Source of the DNA: Marinomonas profundi
GTDB lineage: Bacteria > Pseudomonadota > Gammaproteobacteria > Pseudomonadales > Marinomonadaceae
Assembly (NCBI RefSeq): GCF_020694005.1
Contig: NZ_CP073013.1
Span: forward strand, 1,808,578-1,872,577
Reading direction: 5' to 3'
Length of the DNA: 64,000 nt
Position numbers and translations under genes: made by a program. Below, one piece after another: positions 25,752 through 34,634 of this stretch. The notes below the pieces were generated by a model that did not search any database, was not told the origin of the DNA, and was given only the letters and a program-made list of their open reading frames with translations. How positions within the stretch are numbered: position 1 is the stretch's first letter; each line of letters opens with the position of its first letter.

Positions 25752-25845
25752 CCCCACCCTAGCCCTCCCCTTTAAAGACACAAGGGGAGGGGACAAGAGC
25801 TCTAGCTCCTCCCCCTGCCAAGGGGGAGGTTGGGAGGGGGGCGGG
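25752..25845. repeat. GC-rich palindromic dispersed element, copy 2
   Basis: CCCTCCCC...GGGGAGGG (25763-25792) and CCTCCCCCTGCCAAGGGGGAGG (25808-25829, split here only by its loop TGCC) followed by TTGGGAGG repeat the pattern of 6486-6622. The element occupies the promoter/leader side of aapJ, ending about 50 bases before its start codon, so it may be part of the aap 5' untranslated region. Confidence 0.75.
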
Positions 25846-25897
25846 GCACTAAATAAAAAGAAACCATAAAATCAACAGCACATAAAAGGAACGAACA

Positions 25898-26929
25898 ATG
25901 AATAAATTTACTATGGCGTTAGCGGCAACCACAACGCTGCTGGCGGCAAACACTTATGCCGATGACAATGTTTCAACTTTGAGCGCGGTAAAAGATCGCG
26001 GTTATGTGAGTTGTGTGATCGGTAACTCTTTCCCAGGTTTTTATAGCTTAAACAAAGCAGGCGAATGGCAAGGCATGGACATTGATATGTGCCGAGGCGT
26101 GGCTTCTGCGGTGTTTGGTGATGCGTCTAAGGTGAAATTTTTACCGGTACAGTGGGCACAAAGTTTTACTTCTATTAAGAGTGGTAAAGGTGACATTTTA
26201 TCAAAAGGCATGACCTGGACTTTGTCCCGTGATACGCAACAAGGCTTGGATTTCTTGGATACTTATTTTTATGACGGCCAAGGTTTTATGGTGCGTAAAG
26301 ACTTGGGCGTGAAGTCGGTGAAAGAATTAAAAGGCGCAACGGTATGTGTTCTCACCGGTACGTCCAGTGAATTGAATATTGCCGATTACAGCCGTGCCAA
26401 TAATTTGGACATCAGGACCGTAGTGTTTGATGACTCTTCTGTGCGTAACACTGCCTTCTTCAATAACAACTGCGATGCGTTAACCAATGATAAATCCGGC
26501 TTGGCGGCTCAACGTTCTGCTGCACCGAACCCAAGTGATTACGTGATTCTGCCTGAAACCATTTCCAAAGAAGCCTTGTCGTTCGCGGTAAAACAAAACG
26601 ACAGTGAATGGGCGAACGTAGTGAAGTGGACCTTTGCCGCTATGATTGCGGCGGAAGAATTTGGGGTGAATTCTCAGAACGTGGAAAAAATGCGTGCCGA
26701 CAGCCAAAGCCCAGTGATTCGCCGTTTGCTAGGGGTTGAAGGTGATTTGAATAATGGGCTAGGACTGCCACAGGATTGGGCTTATCAAGTAATTAAAAAC
26801 GTCGGTAACTACGGTGAAGTGTACGAGCGTAACGTCGGGCCAAACAGCGTGTTGGGCTTGGATCGTGAAGGCACATTAAACGCCTTGTGGACCCATGGCG
26901 GCTTGATGTACGCGAAGTCTTTCCGCTAA
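25898..26929 (+). CDS. aapJ: Periplasmic amino-acid-binding protein, AapJ type
   Basis: 343-aa solute-binding protein of the general L-amino-acid (AapJ/BztA) class. Signal peptide MNKFTMALAATTTLLAANTYA with likely cleavage after TYA. The mature protein has the family start LSAVKDRGYVSCVIGNSFPGF, GEWQGMDIDMCRGVASAVFGD and the hallmark segment FTSIKSGKGDILSKGMTWTLSRDT. AAGGAA precedes the ATG. It is the first gene of aapJQMP. A hairpin in the 97-base gap before aapQ probably makes the binding protein more abundant than the membrane parts. Substrate specificity (broad L-amino acids or a narrower one) is not decided by sequence. Confidence 0.92.
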   Translation: MNKFTMALAATTTLLAANTYADDNVSTLSAVKDRGYVSCVIGNSFPGFYSLNKAGEWQGMDIDMCRGVASAVFGDASKVKFLPVQWAQSFTSIKSGKGDILSKGMTWTLSRDTQQGLDFLDTYFYDGQGFMVRKDLGVKSVKELKGATVCVLTGTSSELNIADYSRANNLDIRTVVFDDSSVRNTAFFNNNCDALTNDKSGLAAQRSAAPNPSDYVILPETISKEALSFAVKQNDSEWANVVKWTFAAMIAAEEFGVNSQNVEKMRADSQSPVIRRLLGVEGDLNNGLGLPQDWAYQVIKNVGNYGEVYERNVGPNSVLGLDREGTLNALWTHGGLMYAKSFR

Positions 26930-26952
26930 TACACGACTTTTTACCAATGCTT

Positions 26953-27004
26953 GCTAATAAATAGCCCTGTGGTTCTCGGCCTATTTATTAGCATTTTGGT
27001 TTTT
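26953..27004 (+). terminator. Leaky terminator or attenuator between aapJ and aapQ
   Basis: GCTAATAAATAG (26953-26964) pairs with CTATTTATTAGC (26981-26992). The stem extends inward as CC/GG with one bulge and is followed by ATTTTGGTTTTTC. It sits in the spacer after the binding-protein gene, parallel to the hairpin after dppA, and fits partial termination. Confidence 0.75.
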
Positions 27005-27026
27005 CTCCTTCGTTTGGTGTATCGAT

Positions 27027-28214
27027 ATGATTCAGTCCTCTACGAGCAAGTCGTCTAATCGAACGGGCTTGTTAAATAATGATGCAAGCAGGGCGGTGAT
27101 ATTACAGGCCGTTGTGTTGCTGCTTGCCTTGTTTGGCTTGTGGTTTTTATTCGCCAATGCCAGCGAAAATTTAAACCGTTTGGGTATGACCTTTGGTTTT
27201 GATTTTTTGCAGGTGACAGCGGGGTTCAATATCAGTTGGAGCCTGATCCCTTACGATCCGAGCATGAGTTATTGGCGTGTGTTTTTTGTTGGTATCGTCA
27301 ATACGCTGGTGTTGTCTTTCTGCGTGATTGTTGTTGGCACCATCATTGGTACAGTGGTGGGGATTTTAAGATTATCCGATAACCCTTTGGTGTCTCAACT
27401 GGCCCGTTGGTATGTGGAAATCGTGCGTAACGTGCCCTTGTTAATCCAGATTATCTTTTGGTTCACCGTGGTGTTTTCGACCTTGCCTGCGCCGCGTCAA
27501 AGTTATCATCTTGGCGAATGGCTGTTTTTGAATAACCGTGGCTTGTATGTGACGACCTTGCAAAGTGCCGTGTCATGGGGCTGGGTTCTCTTGCTGGTCG
27601 CGGCATTAATCATCGCGCTTTATGGGCTGTTTCGCTGGTCTAAATCTTACTACACCTTGTCGGGTTCCCGCTCCACAGGATTCTATATTGGCTTACTCTT
27701 CTGGGCGCTATTTGCTTGTTGGGCGCTGTGGTTTTTGGTCAACGCCATGACGTTGTCGGTGCCGAGTTTACAAGGTTTTAATTTCAGCGGCGGGGCTTTT
27801 TTGCCAGCGTCATTTGGGGCGGCGTTTGTCGCCATGACGGTGTATCGATCCGCTGCCATTGCAGAAACGGTTCGCGCGGGCATGCAGTCGATTGATCGCG
27901 GCCAGCACGAAGCGGCCTTTACCATTGGCTTTTCGCGTGTTCAGTCATTGCGCTTGATTTTAATTCCACAGGCGATTCGCGCCATTATTCCGCCTATGAC
28001 CAACTCTTGGTTGACCAGTGTAAAAGATTCTTCTCTCGCCGTGGCGATTGGCTTTCCTGAACTGGTGTCGGTGTTTATGCAAACCTCGATGAACCAAACC
28101 GGACGTGCTATCGAAATCATCTTTATGGTGATGGGCTTCTATATCTTCATCAGTTTGCTGATCTCTTACTTGCTCAACAAGTACAACGACAGCGTGCAGT
28201 ATAAGGTGCGATAA
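27027..28214 (+). CDS. aapQ: Amino-acid ABC permease, AapQ type
   Basis: 395-aa inner-membrane permease of the polar amino-acid (HisM) family in its long AapQ/BztB form. TM1 is near 27-47, and the NISWSLIPYDPSMSYWRVFFVGIVNTL segment leads into the permease core. A long insertion (about 150-250) carries extra helices, which is characteristic of AapQ. The ATPase-contact loop is ...GQHEAAFTIGFSRVQSLRLILIPQAIR near 292-318. Its TAA is immediately followed by the ATG of aapM. The ribosome site is weak. Confidence 0.92.
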   Translation: MIQSSTSKSSNRTGLLNNDASRAVILQAVVLLLALFGLWFLFANASENLNRLGMTFGFDFLQVTAGFNISWSLIPYDPSMSYWRVFFVGIVNTLVLSFCVIVVGTIIGTVVGILRLSDNPLVSQLARWYVEIVRNVPLLIQIIFWFTVVFSTLPAPRQSYHLGEWLFLNNRGLYVTTLQSAVSWGWVLLLVAALIIALYGLFRWSKSYYTLSGSRSTGFYIGLLFWALFACWALWFLVNAMTLSVPSLQGFNFSGGAFLPASFGAAFVAMTVYRSAAIAETVRAGMQSIDRGQHEAAFTIGFSRVQSLRLILIPQAIRAIIPPMTNSWLTSVKDSSLAVAIGFPELVSVFMQTSMNQTGRAIEIIFMVMGFYIFISLLISYLLNKYNDSVQYKVR

Positions 28215-29573
28215 ATGGACGATTTAAACGTGAAAAACCAATCTGCTGTAAAGCAATTTGTGCCGACACCACCGCGCCCGCCACGTAAAACTGAACGAGG
28301 TTTTTTGGGTACGATTCGCCATCGTTGTTTTAACAGTGTAGGTAATGGCTTACTGACCCTGTGTGTGGCGACTGTGCTGTTTTATCTGGTTAAACATGTG
28401 TTGGATTGGGCGGTGTTTAATGCGGTGTTTAGCGCTGATAATCGTCGCCAATGTATGGACGTCAGCCCAGAAGGCGCGTGCTGGGCTGGGGTGATTAGTT
28501 GGTTTAATGGCTTGATTTACGGCCGTTTTCCGCTCGAAGAGCAATGGCGTGTCAATGTGGGAGTGTTGCTGGGCTTGGTGTGGTTATTGCCGCTGATCTC
28601 GAAGCGCTTACCCTTGCGCAATTTCATCCTGTTGTCTTGGATTGGCTTATACCCTTTTGTCGGCGCGTATCTTTTTTTAGGTGGCCGCTTTGGCGCTGAG
28701 CTGGGCTTGATTCATGGCGCGATGGCTTCTCTTGCCTTGGCATTTCTGGGCATCCTCTATGCCAACTGGGTCTTGTCGGCGCTGGGTAAAAAAGGTTTAA
28801 ACGAGCTGTTTGTGCCCTTGCTGTCTCGCTTTGTTCAACGTCGTCTTCAGTTGCTGAGCCTTGTTGCCGTATGGCTGCTTGTTGCGCTGGTGATGGTGTT
28901 TGGGCTGAGTCAAATGTCGTTAACGCCTGTGCCGATTGATCGTTGGGGCGGCTTGTTCTTAACCTTTATTATCGCGGGCTTTGCCATCACCATGGCGATT
29001 CCCATTGGCGTGGTACTGGCGCTGGGTCGTCGTTCTAAATTGCCGGTGATTCATTGGCTGTCGATGGCGGTGATTGAGCTGGTGCGCTCGGTGCCTTTGA
29101 TTACGGTTTTGTTTATGGCGGTGACCCTGTTGCCGATCTTTTTGCCAGCCGACATGGAGTTTAACAAGCTCACGCAAGTGCTGGTGGCGGTGTGCCTATT
29201 TGCCGGAGCTTACATGGCAGAGAATATTCGCGGTGGCTTGCAAGCGATTCCAAAAGGTCAATATGAAGCGGCCGCAACACTGGGCTTGGGTTATCTGCAT
29301 ACCATGGTGCTGGTGATTTTGCCGCAGGCGTTAAGAATGATGATTCCAAACATCATGACGTCATTTATCAGCTTACTTAAAGACACCACCTTGGTGTCCA
29401 TCATTGGCTTGTTCGACATCATGTTGATGGCGCGTAACATCGCCAATGACAAGGATTGGGTCGGTATGCACACCGAGCCTTTGGTGATGATTTCCGTGCT
29501 CTTCTTCGTATTGTGCTACGGCATGTCTCAGTACAGCTTGAATCTTGAAAAACGTTTAAAGGTGGATCGCTAA
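28215..29573 (+). CDS. aapM: Amino-acid ABC permease, AapM type
   Basis: 452-aa inner-membrane permease, partner of AapQ, starting one base after the aapQ stop. It has a proline-rich cytoplasmic N-terminus ([16 protein letters not shown], residues 12-27), a helix near 40-60, several extra helices up to about 240, and then the conserved core with the EAA-type loop [31 protein letters not shown] near 345-375. It is somewhat longer than the usual roughly 380-430 aa. The stop overlaps the aapP start by one base (TAATG). Confidence 0.9.
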   Translation: MDDLNVKNQSAVKQFVPTPPRPPRKTERGFLGTIRHRCFNSVGNGLLTLCVATVLFYLVKHVLDWAVFNAVFSADNRRQCMDVSPEGACWAGVISWFNGLIYGRFPLEEQWRVNVGVLLGLVWLLPLISKRLPLRNFILLSWIGLYPFVGAYLFLGGRFGAELGLIHGAMASLALAFLGILYANWVLSALGKKGLNELFVPLLSRFVQRRLQLLSLVAVWLLVALVMVFGLSQMSLTPVPIDRWGGLFLTFIIAGFAITMAIPIGVVLALGRRSKLPVIHWLSMAVIELVRSVPLITVLFMAVTLLPIFLPADMEFNKLTQVLVAVCLFAGAYMAENIRGGLQAIPKGQYEAAATLGLGYLHTMVLVILPQALRMMIPNIMTSFISLLKDTTLVSIIGLFDIMLMARNIANDKDWVGMHTEPLVMISVLFFVLCYGMSQYSLNLEKRLKVDR

Positions 29574-30343
29574 TGACGATATCCTCTGGAAATAGCGCGA
29601 AAAAAGTCGCCGTAAACACAGCGATAGACATTCAAAAACTGAATAAATGGTATGGCGATCATCATGTGTTGAAAGACATTTCGCTCGATATTTGTGAAGG
29701 CGAAATCATGGTGGTGTGTGGGCCGTCTGGCTCAGGTAAATCCACCTTGATTCGTTGTTTGAACCATTTAGAAGAATACCAAGAAGGCGTGGTGTCGGTG
29801 TTTGGTCAGCCACTGTCACGGGATCGCCAAAGCCATAAAATTATTCACCAAACCATGGGCATGGTGTTCCAGAATTTTAATCTCTTTCCGCATCTGACGG
29901 TGTTGCAAAACTGCACCTTGGGACTGACTTGGCTGCGCAAAATGTCAGAACGCGATGCCGATAAAATGGCGATGCGCTTGTTGGACCGTGTGGGCATTGC
30001 TCAGTTAGCAACTCGTTATCCGGGGCAATTGTCCGGTGGTCAACAACAGCGAGTGGCGATTTCTCGATCCCTCGCGATGGAACCCAAAATCCTGTTGTTC
30101 GACGAGCCAACCTCTGCCCTAGACCCAGAAATGGTGAAGGAAGTCTTGGACGTGATGATCGATCTGGCCAAAACCGGCATGACCATGGTGTGCGTCACCC
30201 ATGAAATGCAGTTTGCTCGCCAAGTGGCAGATCGAGTGGTGTTCATGGCTGATGGTGAAATCGTCGAAGTCGGGCCACCAGAACAGGTGTTAGTGACTCC
30301 CCAGTGGGATAGGACGAGAGAGTTTTTACAACACGTACTTTAA
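29573..30343 (+). CDS. aapP: Amino-acid ABC transporter ATPase, AapP type
   Basis: 256-aa ATPase of the polar amino-acid uptake family. Walker [10 protein letters not shown] near 49-57, Q-loop FQNFNLFPH near 99, signature [11 protein letters not shown] near 151, Walker [13 protein letters not shown] near 174 and the H-loop histidine in CVTHEM. Its ATG overlaps the aapM stop, so translation is coupled. It completes the aapJQMP importer. A FAD oxidase gene starts 50 bases downstream on the same strand. Confidence 0.94.
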   Translation: MTISSGNSAKKVAVNTAIDIQKLNKWYGDHHVLKDISLDICEGEIMVVCGPSGSGKSTLIRCLNHLEEYQEGVVSVFGQPLSRDRQSHKIIHQTMGMVFQNFNLFPHLTVLQNCTLGLTWLRKMSERDADKMAMRLLDRVGIAQLATRYPGQLSGGQQQRVAISRSLAMEPKILLFDEPTSALDPEMVKEVLDVMIDLAKTGMTMVCVTHEMQFARQVADRVVFMADGEIVEVGPPEQVLVTPQWDRTREFLQHVL

Positions 30344-30393
30344 GACTTTATTCGAAGTACAAATTTACCCTTATTTTATGGAATGAAATCGAT

Positions 30394-31704
30394 ATGTTGG
30401 CAAAAAATCTATCGACGTATACCAACATGCCTTTTTGGCTGGCAGATACGTCTTTGGCGAGCAAAATACACGCAAACGCACGTTTTGAAATCCCACAAAA
30501 AGCCGACGTTGTGATTGTCGGTGGTGGCTTTACCGGTGTTTCTGCGGCCATTACTTTGGCGCGGGCGGGACTAAAAGTGGTTCTGCTGGAAGCGGGGCAT
30601 TTAGGCGAAGGGGCAAGTTGTCGAAATGGCGGACTGCTCGGCCCAAGCTTCAGCAAATTGGGCGTCGATGGGCTGGAGCGTCAATATGGTCGTGATCAGG
30701 TGCATTCGACAATTCGAGAAAGCTTGGTCGCGTTTAATTGGCTGGTGGACTTTATTCAGCAAGAGCAAATCGATTGTGATTTGTCTTTATGTGGCCGTTT
30801 TCGTGGTGCCAGCCACCCTAGTCATTACGCAGGATTAATCGAACAGGCGGAAGAACTGGCGAAAGTCGTGGACTTTCCCGCCATTGCGGTAAGTCGTCAG
30901 GACCAATTCGAAGAGGTGGGCTCTAATGCCTATTACGGCGGCGTTATCTACCCGACCGATGGCACCTTACAGCCTGCCAAATTACACCGTGGATTGTGCC
31001 AAATTGCTCAGCAAGCGGGCGTATTAATACTAGAGCACACCATGGTTCGCGGTATTAGCAAACAAGGACATAGTCATAAAGTGCAATACGATGGCGGCAC
31101 GATAGACGCAGATCAGGTGATTATCGCCACCAATGGCTATACGGGCGGCGAGTTTGGACAATTCAAACGTCGTATCATTCCTATTCGCTCTGCGATGATT
31201 GCCACCGAAGAATTACCTGAATCTGTGATTCGCTCCGTGAGCCCGAAATTGCGCGCCCACGGCGGCACCGAGCGTTTGGTTGCTTATTATCGACCTTCGC
31301 CAGATGGTAAGCGCATCTTATTTGGTGGTCGCGCCTTTGGTCGCGGCGATCAGCCACAGCTGTATTCAAAATACCTACAGGATTTTATGATCCGAACCTT
31401 CCCGCAACTAGAAGACGCCAAGATAGATTACGCTTGGTCAGGTTATGTTGCCTACACCTTTGACCATGTGCCGCACATTGGCAAAATGGACGAGATGCAC
31501 TACGCCATGGGCTACTGTGGCTCGGGTGTTGGTCGCGCCAATTATTTTGGCCGCAAAATCGCCCAACAAGTGCTTAACCAAGCGGAAGGCAAAACGTCTT
31601 TTGACCAGTTTCCGTTCAATACTCGTCCGTTTTACACCGGAAAACCTTGGTTCCTACCGATGATCATGAAATGGCACGACTTTGCCGATCGTCGTGGCTG
31701 GTAA
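30394..31704 (+). CDS. FAD-dependent amine / amino-acid oxidoreductase (DAO family)
   Basis: 436-aa flavoprotein of the DAO superfamily, closest in layout to PuuB/OrdL-type gamma-glutamylputrescine or glycine/D-amino-acid oxidoreductases. The FAD dinucleotide fold ADVVIVGGGFTGVSAAITLARAG is at residues 37-59, with the ribose/flavin block GASCRNGGLLGPS near 74-86 and the C-terminal FAD-binding segment YAMGYCGSGVGRAN near 370-383. No signal peptide. Its position right behind aapJQMP suggests that it oxidises the compound the importer brings in. That link and the substrate are inference. Confidence 0.86.
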   Translation: MLAKNLSTYTNMPFWLADTSLASKIHANARFEIPQKADVVIVGGGFTGVSAAITLARAGLKVVLLEAGHLGEGASCRNGGLLGPSFSKLGVDGLERQYGRDQVHSTIRESLVAFNWLVDFIQQEQIDCDLSLCGRFRGASHPSHYAGLIEQAEELAKVVDFPAIAVSRQDQFEEVGSNAYYGGVIYPTDGTLQPAKLHRGLCQIAQQAGVLILEHTMVRGISKQGHSHKVQYDGGTIDADQVIIATNGYTGGEFGQFKRRIIPIRSAMIATEELPESVIRSVSPKLRAHGGTERLVAYYRPSPDGKRILFGGRAFGRGDQPQLYSKYLQDFMIRTFPQLEDAKIDYAWSGYVAYTFDHVPHIGKMDEMHYAMGYCGSGVGRANYFGRKIAQQVLNQAEGKTSFDQFPFNTRPFYTGKPWFLPMIMKWHDFADRRGW

Positions 31705-31784
31705 CGGCGGCGGTCAGAAAAGCCTGTGATATCTATGGAAATTGGCGGTTTTGTTAATAACAAAGCCCTAATGCAGGCTATTTT

Positions 31785-31841
31785 TTAGAAGTTACTTTCT
31801 AAAAGCTATTTTCTAGAAACTACTTTGCTAAAGGTTATTTT
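31785..31841. repeat. Imperfect 18-19 bp tandem repeats after the oxidase gene
   Basis: Three loosely similar units of the form (G)AAGTTACTTTCTAAA / GCTATTTTCTAGAAA / CTACTTTGCTAAAGG, ending in a T6 run, fill the short gap between the convergent oxidase and nucleotidase genes. The preceding AGCC...GGCT plus T6 (31764-31786) could act as a weak terminator. Confidence 0.35.
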
Positions 31842-31847
31842 TTCGCG

Positions 31848-32381
31848 TTAGTCCAATCCTAGTTTTTCTAGGATGTCTTGCCAGCTATGCACACGTTGAT
31901 AACCTTGGGCATGGATGTTGTGCAAGGCGTTAAATAGTATCCCTTCACCAACAAAGGTATCTAGGTGTTTTGGTGTGTCATCGATCAGGTAGTCGGCGTG
32001 GATGATGCTTTTGTCACCGCAAAAAACAAAATTGAGTTCGTTAATGAAAGGGAAATGAGTTTTTAACCAATCGTATTTGGCGGCAAAAGACGCGGGGTAT
32101 TCCATGGCGGCAGTGACAAAAAAGATGTCATATTGCGTCGACAATATTTTGATGGCGTCAATTGCGCCGTCAAATGCCGCTAGGTCACGGAAAAAATCGG
32201 GATGATTGGGGTGTTGCCTCACCCGATCCACATGTTCCTGCGGAATCACATGGTAAATACGCGTTCCTGTGGTGTCTTCTTTGGTTAACCTAGCGTCAAA
32301 TTCGTGGTTATACCATTCAATATGACGCTGCAGGCTGTCACAGATGGTTTCGTCCATATCAATTGCGATGCGTTTTCTCAC
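31848..32381 (-). CDS. 5'-nucleotidase, NT5C-type HAD phosphatase
   Basis: 177-aa HAD-superfamily hydrolase of the 5'(3')-deoxyribonucleotidase group. Motif I is IDMDETICD at residues 7-15 (nucleophile and acid/base Asp), motif II threonine lies in FFVTAAM near 90, a lysine (KYDW) lies near 103, and motif IV is LIDDTPKHLD near 132. It dephosphorylates (deoxy)nucleoside monophosphates, as known for the family. Single gene on the minus strand; preferred substrate unknown. Confidence 0.88.
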   Translation of the reverse strand: MRKRIAIDMDETICDSLQRHIEWYNHEFDARLTKEDTTGTRIYHVIPQEHVDRVRQHPNHPDFFRDLAAFDGAIDAIKILSTQYDIFFVTAAMEYPASFAAKYDWLKTHFPFINELNFVFCGDKSIIHADYLIDDTPKHLDTFVGEGILFNALHNIHAQGYQRVHSWQDILEKLGLD

Positions 32382-32546
32382 ATATTTCCCCTCAATGAAA
32401 AATGATATTTTGCGGTTTGTTTGTTATATGCAATCTTGCTGAATGCTTGAAAAATAGCAAATTGACATGACAAATCAGTGACTTAAACACAAGGCTTTGA
32501 CTCAGTCGTGGGTATTGCTACTTATGAAGCGTGACGCTTTTCTCTT

Positions 32547-32576
32547 AGAAAGCCTTTTAGTATCAATAGGTCAGAA
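32547..32576. repeat. Dispersed repeat, copy 2 (beside the dead relE gene)
   Basis: AGAAAGCCTTTTAGTATCAAT followed by AGG..AGAAT nearly matches 21179-21206. It begins about 70 bases before the relE pseudogene. Confidence 0.6.
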
Positions 32577-32617
32577 TATCCGCAGCAGGTCTACGGCAAT
32601 GCTGTATCATGATTCGC

Positions 32618-32931
32618 ATGAGATTCATCGAAACCAGCGCTTTCACAACGCTCCTTCCAGATTACCTTTCCGATGAAGATATGCCTGCCTTGTAGGCATA
32701 TCTTATGCAAAAGCCTGATGCAGGTGATATCGTCAGAGGCTCAGGAGGCGTCAGGAAGGTTTGCTGGGCTCCCGATGGAAGGGGAAAGAGTGCGGTGTTC
32801 GAGCTATCTATTATTGGAAGAAATCTGACCACGAAATCTGGATGCTCACTATTTATAGCAAATCGGAGCGATCTACGATTTCTGGTTATATGCTGAAGCA
32901 AAGTTTTCGGGCAGCTCCACTAAATATGTAA
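32618..32931 (+). pseudogene. RelE/HigB-type toxin pseudogene
   Basis: Read from ATG 32618 the frame encodes MRFIETSAF...DYLSDEDMPAL, then an in-frame TAG (32693-32695), then AYLMQKPDAGDIVRGSGGVRKVCWAPDGRGK. After a frameshift near 32785-32790 it continues as GVRAIYYWKKSDHEIWMLTIYSKSER...YMLKQ. Together these are the complete conserved blocks of the RelE/HigB toxin family (GSGGVRK, GVRVIYY, LLTIYSKSE). One nonsense codon and one frameshift inactivate it. No antitoxin gene follows. Short frames on either strand across this stretch are by-products. Confidence 0.85.
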
Positions 32932-33005
32932 CAAGCGTAGGTTGTTGGGCTAATTACCCGCTTACGTCAGGTACGGATGTTGGTGAATTTCACTCAGTTG
33001 TGTGT

Positions 33006-34313
33006 TTAATCTTTCATTTTGTCGATCATTTGCACGAATCTGGTGACGCCGGATGATATTTCGGTAAGGCCGCGTGAGACTTCTCCGATGCTTTCTTGGC
33101 CGTGTAGTGCGATGCCATTCACGGCGTGTAGCATGTCGTCCATTTGATTGATGAGGTCATGGTTTGTTTCAACGACTTGGCTAATTTCCGCAGTGGCTTC
33201 TGCGGTGTTGCTGGCCAGCTTACGAACTTCGTCGGCAACGACAGAAAAACCTCGCCCAGCGTCGCCAGCTCGGGCGGCTTCTATGGCAGCATTTAGCGCG
33301 AGCAGGTTGGTTTGGTCGGCAATGGCGCGGATGGTGACGACAATGTCGGAGATGCTTTTCGATTGTGCTTTTAACTGTTCGCCGGTGTCGGTCGCTTGTT
33401 GTATTTTATCGGTTATCTCTTTTGATGTTTGCACTGAGGCATTAAGAACATTGACTGCGTTAGACGAGACTTGGCTAGTTTGTTCTGAGGTGGCGGCGGC
33501 AAGTTCAACGGCGATGAGGGTATTGTTTACCCGTTCGGTGATGTCGGCCGCAAATTTAATGACTTTATAAACCTGGCCTTTTTCGTTCACTATTGGGTTG
33601 TAGGTGGCTTCTAGCCAGATAACATTACCTTCACCGTCAATACGTTGGAAGCGCCCAGAAAAGTGTTTGCCATGGGCAAGCTCAGCCCAAAAATGTGGAT
33701 TTTGTTGATAAAAACTATCATCACAAAACATTTTGTGGTGTTTGCCTTTAATCTCTTCCAGAGTGTATTTCGTCGCGTCTAAAAAGTTGTCATTAGCATT
33801 GAGGACATTGCCTTTGGGGTCAAATTCGATCATGGCTAATGATAGCTCTAAGGCGGTTAAGATGGCGTTTTTGTCTTTCAGGGCAACTTGATTATGGGTA
33901 ACGTCATTGGCGATTTTGAGGATTTTTGTGACCTCGCCGTTTTCGTCGGTCACGGGGAAATAGCTGGCTTCTAGGTAAATGGGTTGTTGGTCGTTTTTGA
34001 AGCGTAAAAATGTGCCACTGGAGGGTTTTCCCGCCGCCAGATCAGACCAAAAACGTTTGTATTCTGTGGTTTTTACATAGTCTTCATCACAAAATATGCG
34101 GTGGTGCTTACCGATAATTTGATCCAGCGAGTAGCCCGTTGTTTGCAGGAACGGTTCATTCGCATCGAGAATAATGCCTTCTTGAGTAAAGCTAATGCAG
34201 GTGGTGTTTCTCTTGATGGCTCTTAGCTCATTTTCACCGTCCATTAGGTTACTTGTTTGCTCTGATGGCTGTGGCTGACTTTTGCTCTTGCGTCCTTCTC
34301 TGGAAAAAAACAT
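33006..34313 (-). CDS. Soluble PAS-PAS chemoreceptor, BdlA/aerotaxis-like
   Basis: 435-aa cytoplasmic chemoreceptor without membrane segments. PAS 1 spans about 36-140 ([28 protein letters not shown]), PAS 2 about 155-265 ([28 protein letters not shown]), and the signalling domain 265-435 with the tip [19 protein letters not shown]. The tandem PAS plus MCP layout and length match Pseudomonas BdlA, which links redox or c-di-GMP signals to biofilm dispersal. Other members sense oxygen via haem or FAD. Both PAS domains end a helix in KHH..FC, which may be the cofactor contact. Single gene; role is inference. Confidence 0.88.
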   Translation of the reverse strand: MFFSREGRKSKSQPQPSEQTSNLMDGENELRAIKRNTTCISFTQEGIILDANEPFLQTTGYSLDQIIGKHHRIFCDEDYVKTTEYKRFWSDLAAGKPSSGTFLRFKNDQQPIYLEASYFPVTDENGEVTKILKIANDVTHNQVALKDKNAILTALELSLAMIEFDPKGNVLNANDNFLDATKYTLEEIKGKHHKMFCDDSFYQQNPHFWAELAHGKHFSGRFQRIDGEGNVIWLEATYNPIVNEKGQVYKVIKFAADITERVNNTLIAVELAAATSEQTSQVSSNAVNVLNASVQTSKEITDKIQQATDTGEQLKAQSKSISDIVVTIRAIADQTNLLALNAAIEAARAGDAGRGFSVVADEVRKLASNTAEATAEISQVVETNHDLINQMDDMLHAVNGIALHGQESIGEVSRGLTEISSGVTRFVQMIDKMKD

Positions 34314-34634
34314 GTGTGATCCTTAAAAGAGTTCCGTTGTGATGGGGCTATTGAGCATTAAATATGGCAGAAATGTTTACTTTTGTAATGCTCAAAAGTA
34401 AAAAAGTGGATTGCGTGATGTTGGCCTTGTCACATAACGGGCATTTTGCTGTTACTTTGTTGTCGTGTATTCGTCCTCGTCGTGATTATGTTCAGACCTT
34501 GCGAGAGAAGATGGGTATTGAGACGATACACTTGCTGGGGCGAGGCAAGGCCAGCCGTTTGAGGTCAAGGTGCGCTGGGAAAAGCATCCTAAGCGGTTGA
34601 GTAAAACCGCTCCGAACATTTTATAAGTATTTGT
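34314..34634. other. Intergenic region between convergent-side genes, no gene supported
   Basis: The plus-strand frame 34364-34600 has no ribosome site, unusual composition and no recognisable protein features, so it is not called. The start-proximal part should hold the promoter of the PAS chemoreceptor gene. Nothing else stands out. Confidence 0.4.

Noticed and set aside
32662-32901. Minus-strand 79-codon frame
   Set aside because: It is the antisense shadow of the RelE pseudogene, whose plus-strand blocks explain the apparent coding bias.
34364-34600. Plus-strand 78-codon frame upstream of the PAS chemoreceptor
   Set aside because: No ribosome site and no family resemblance, and it lies where the divergent gene's promoter should be.
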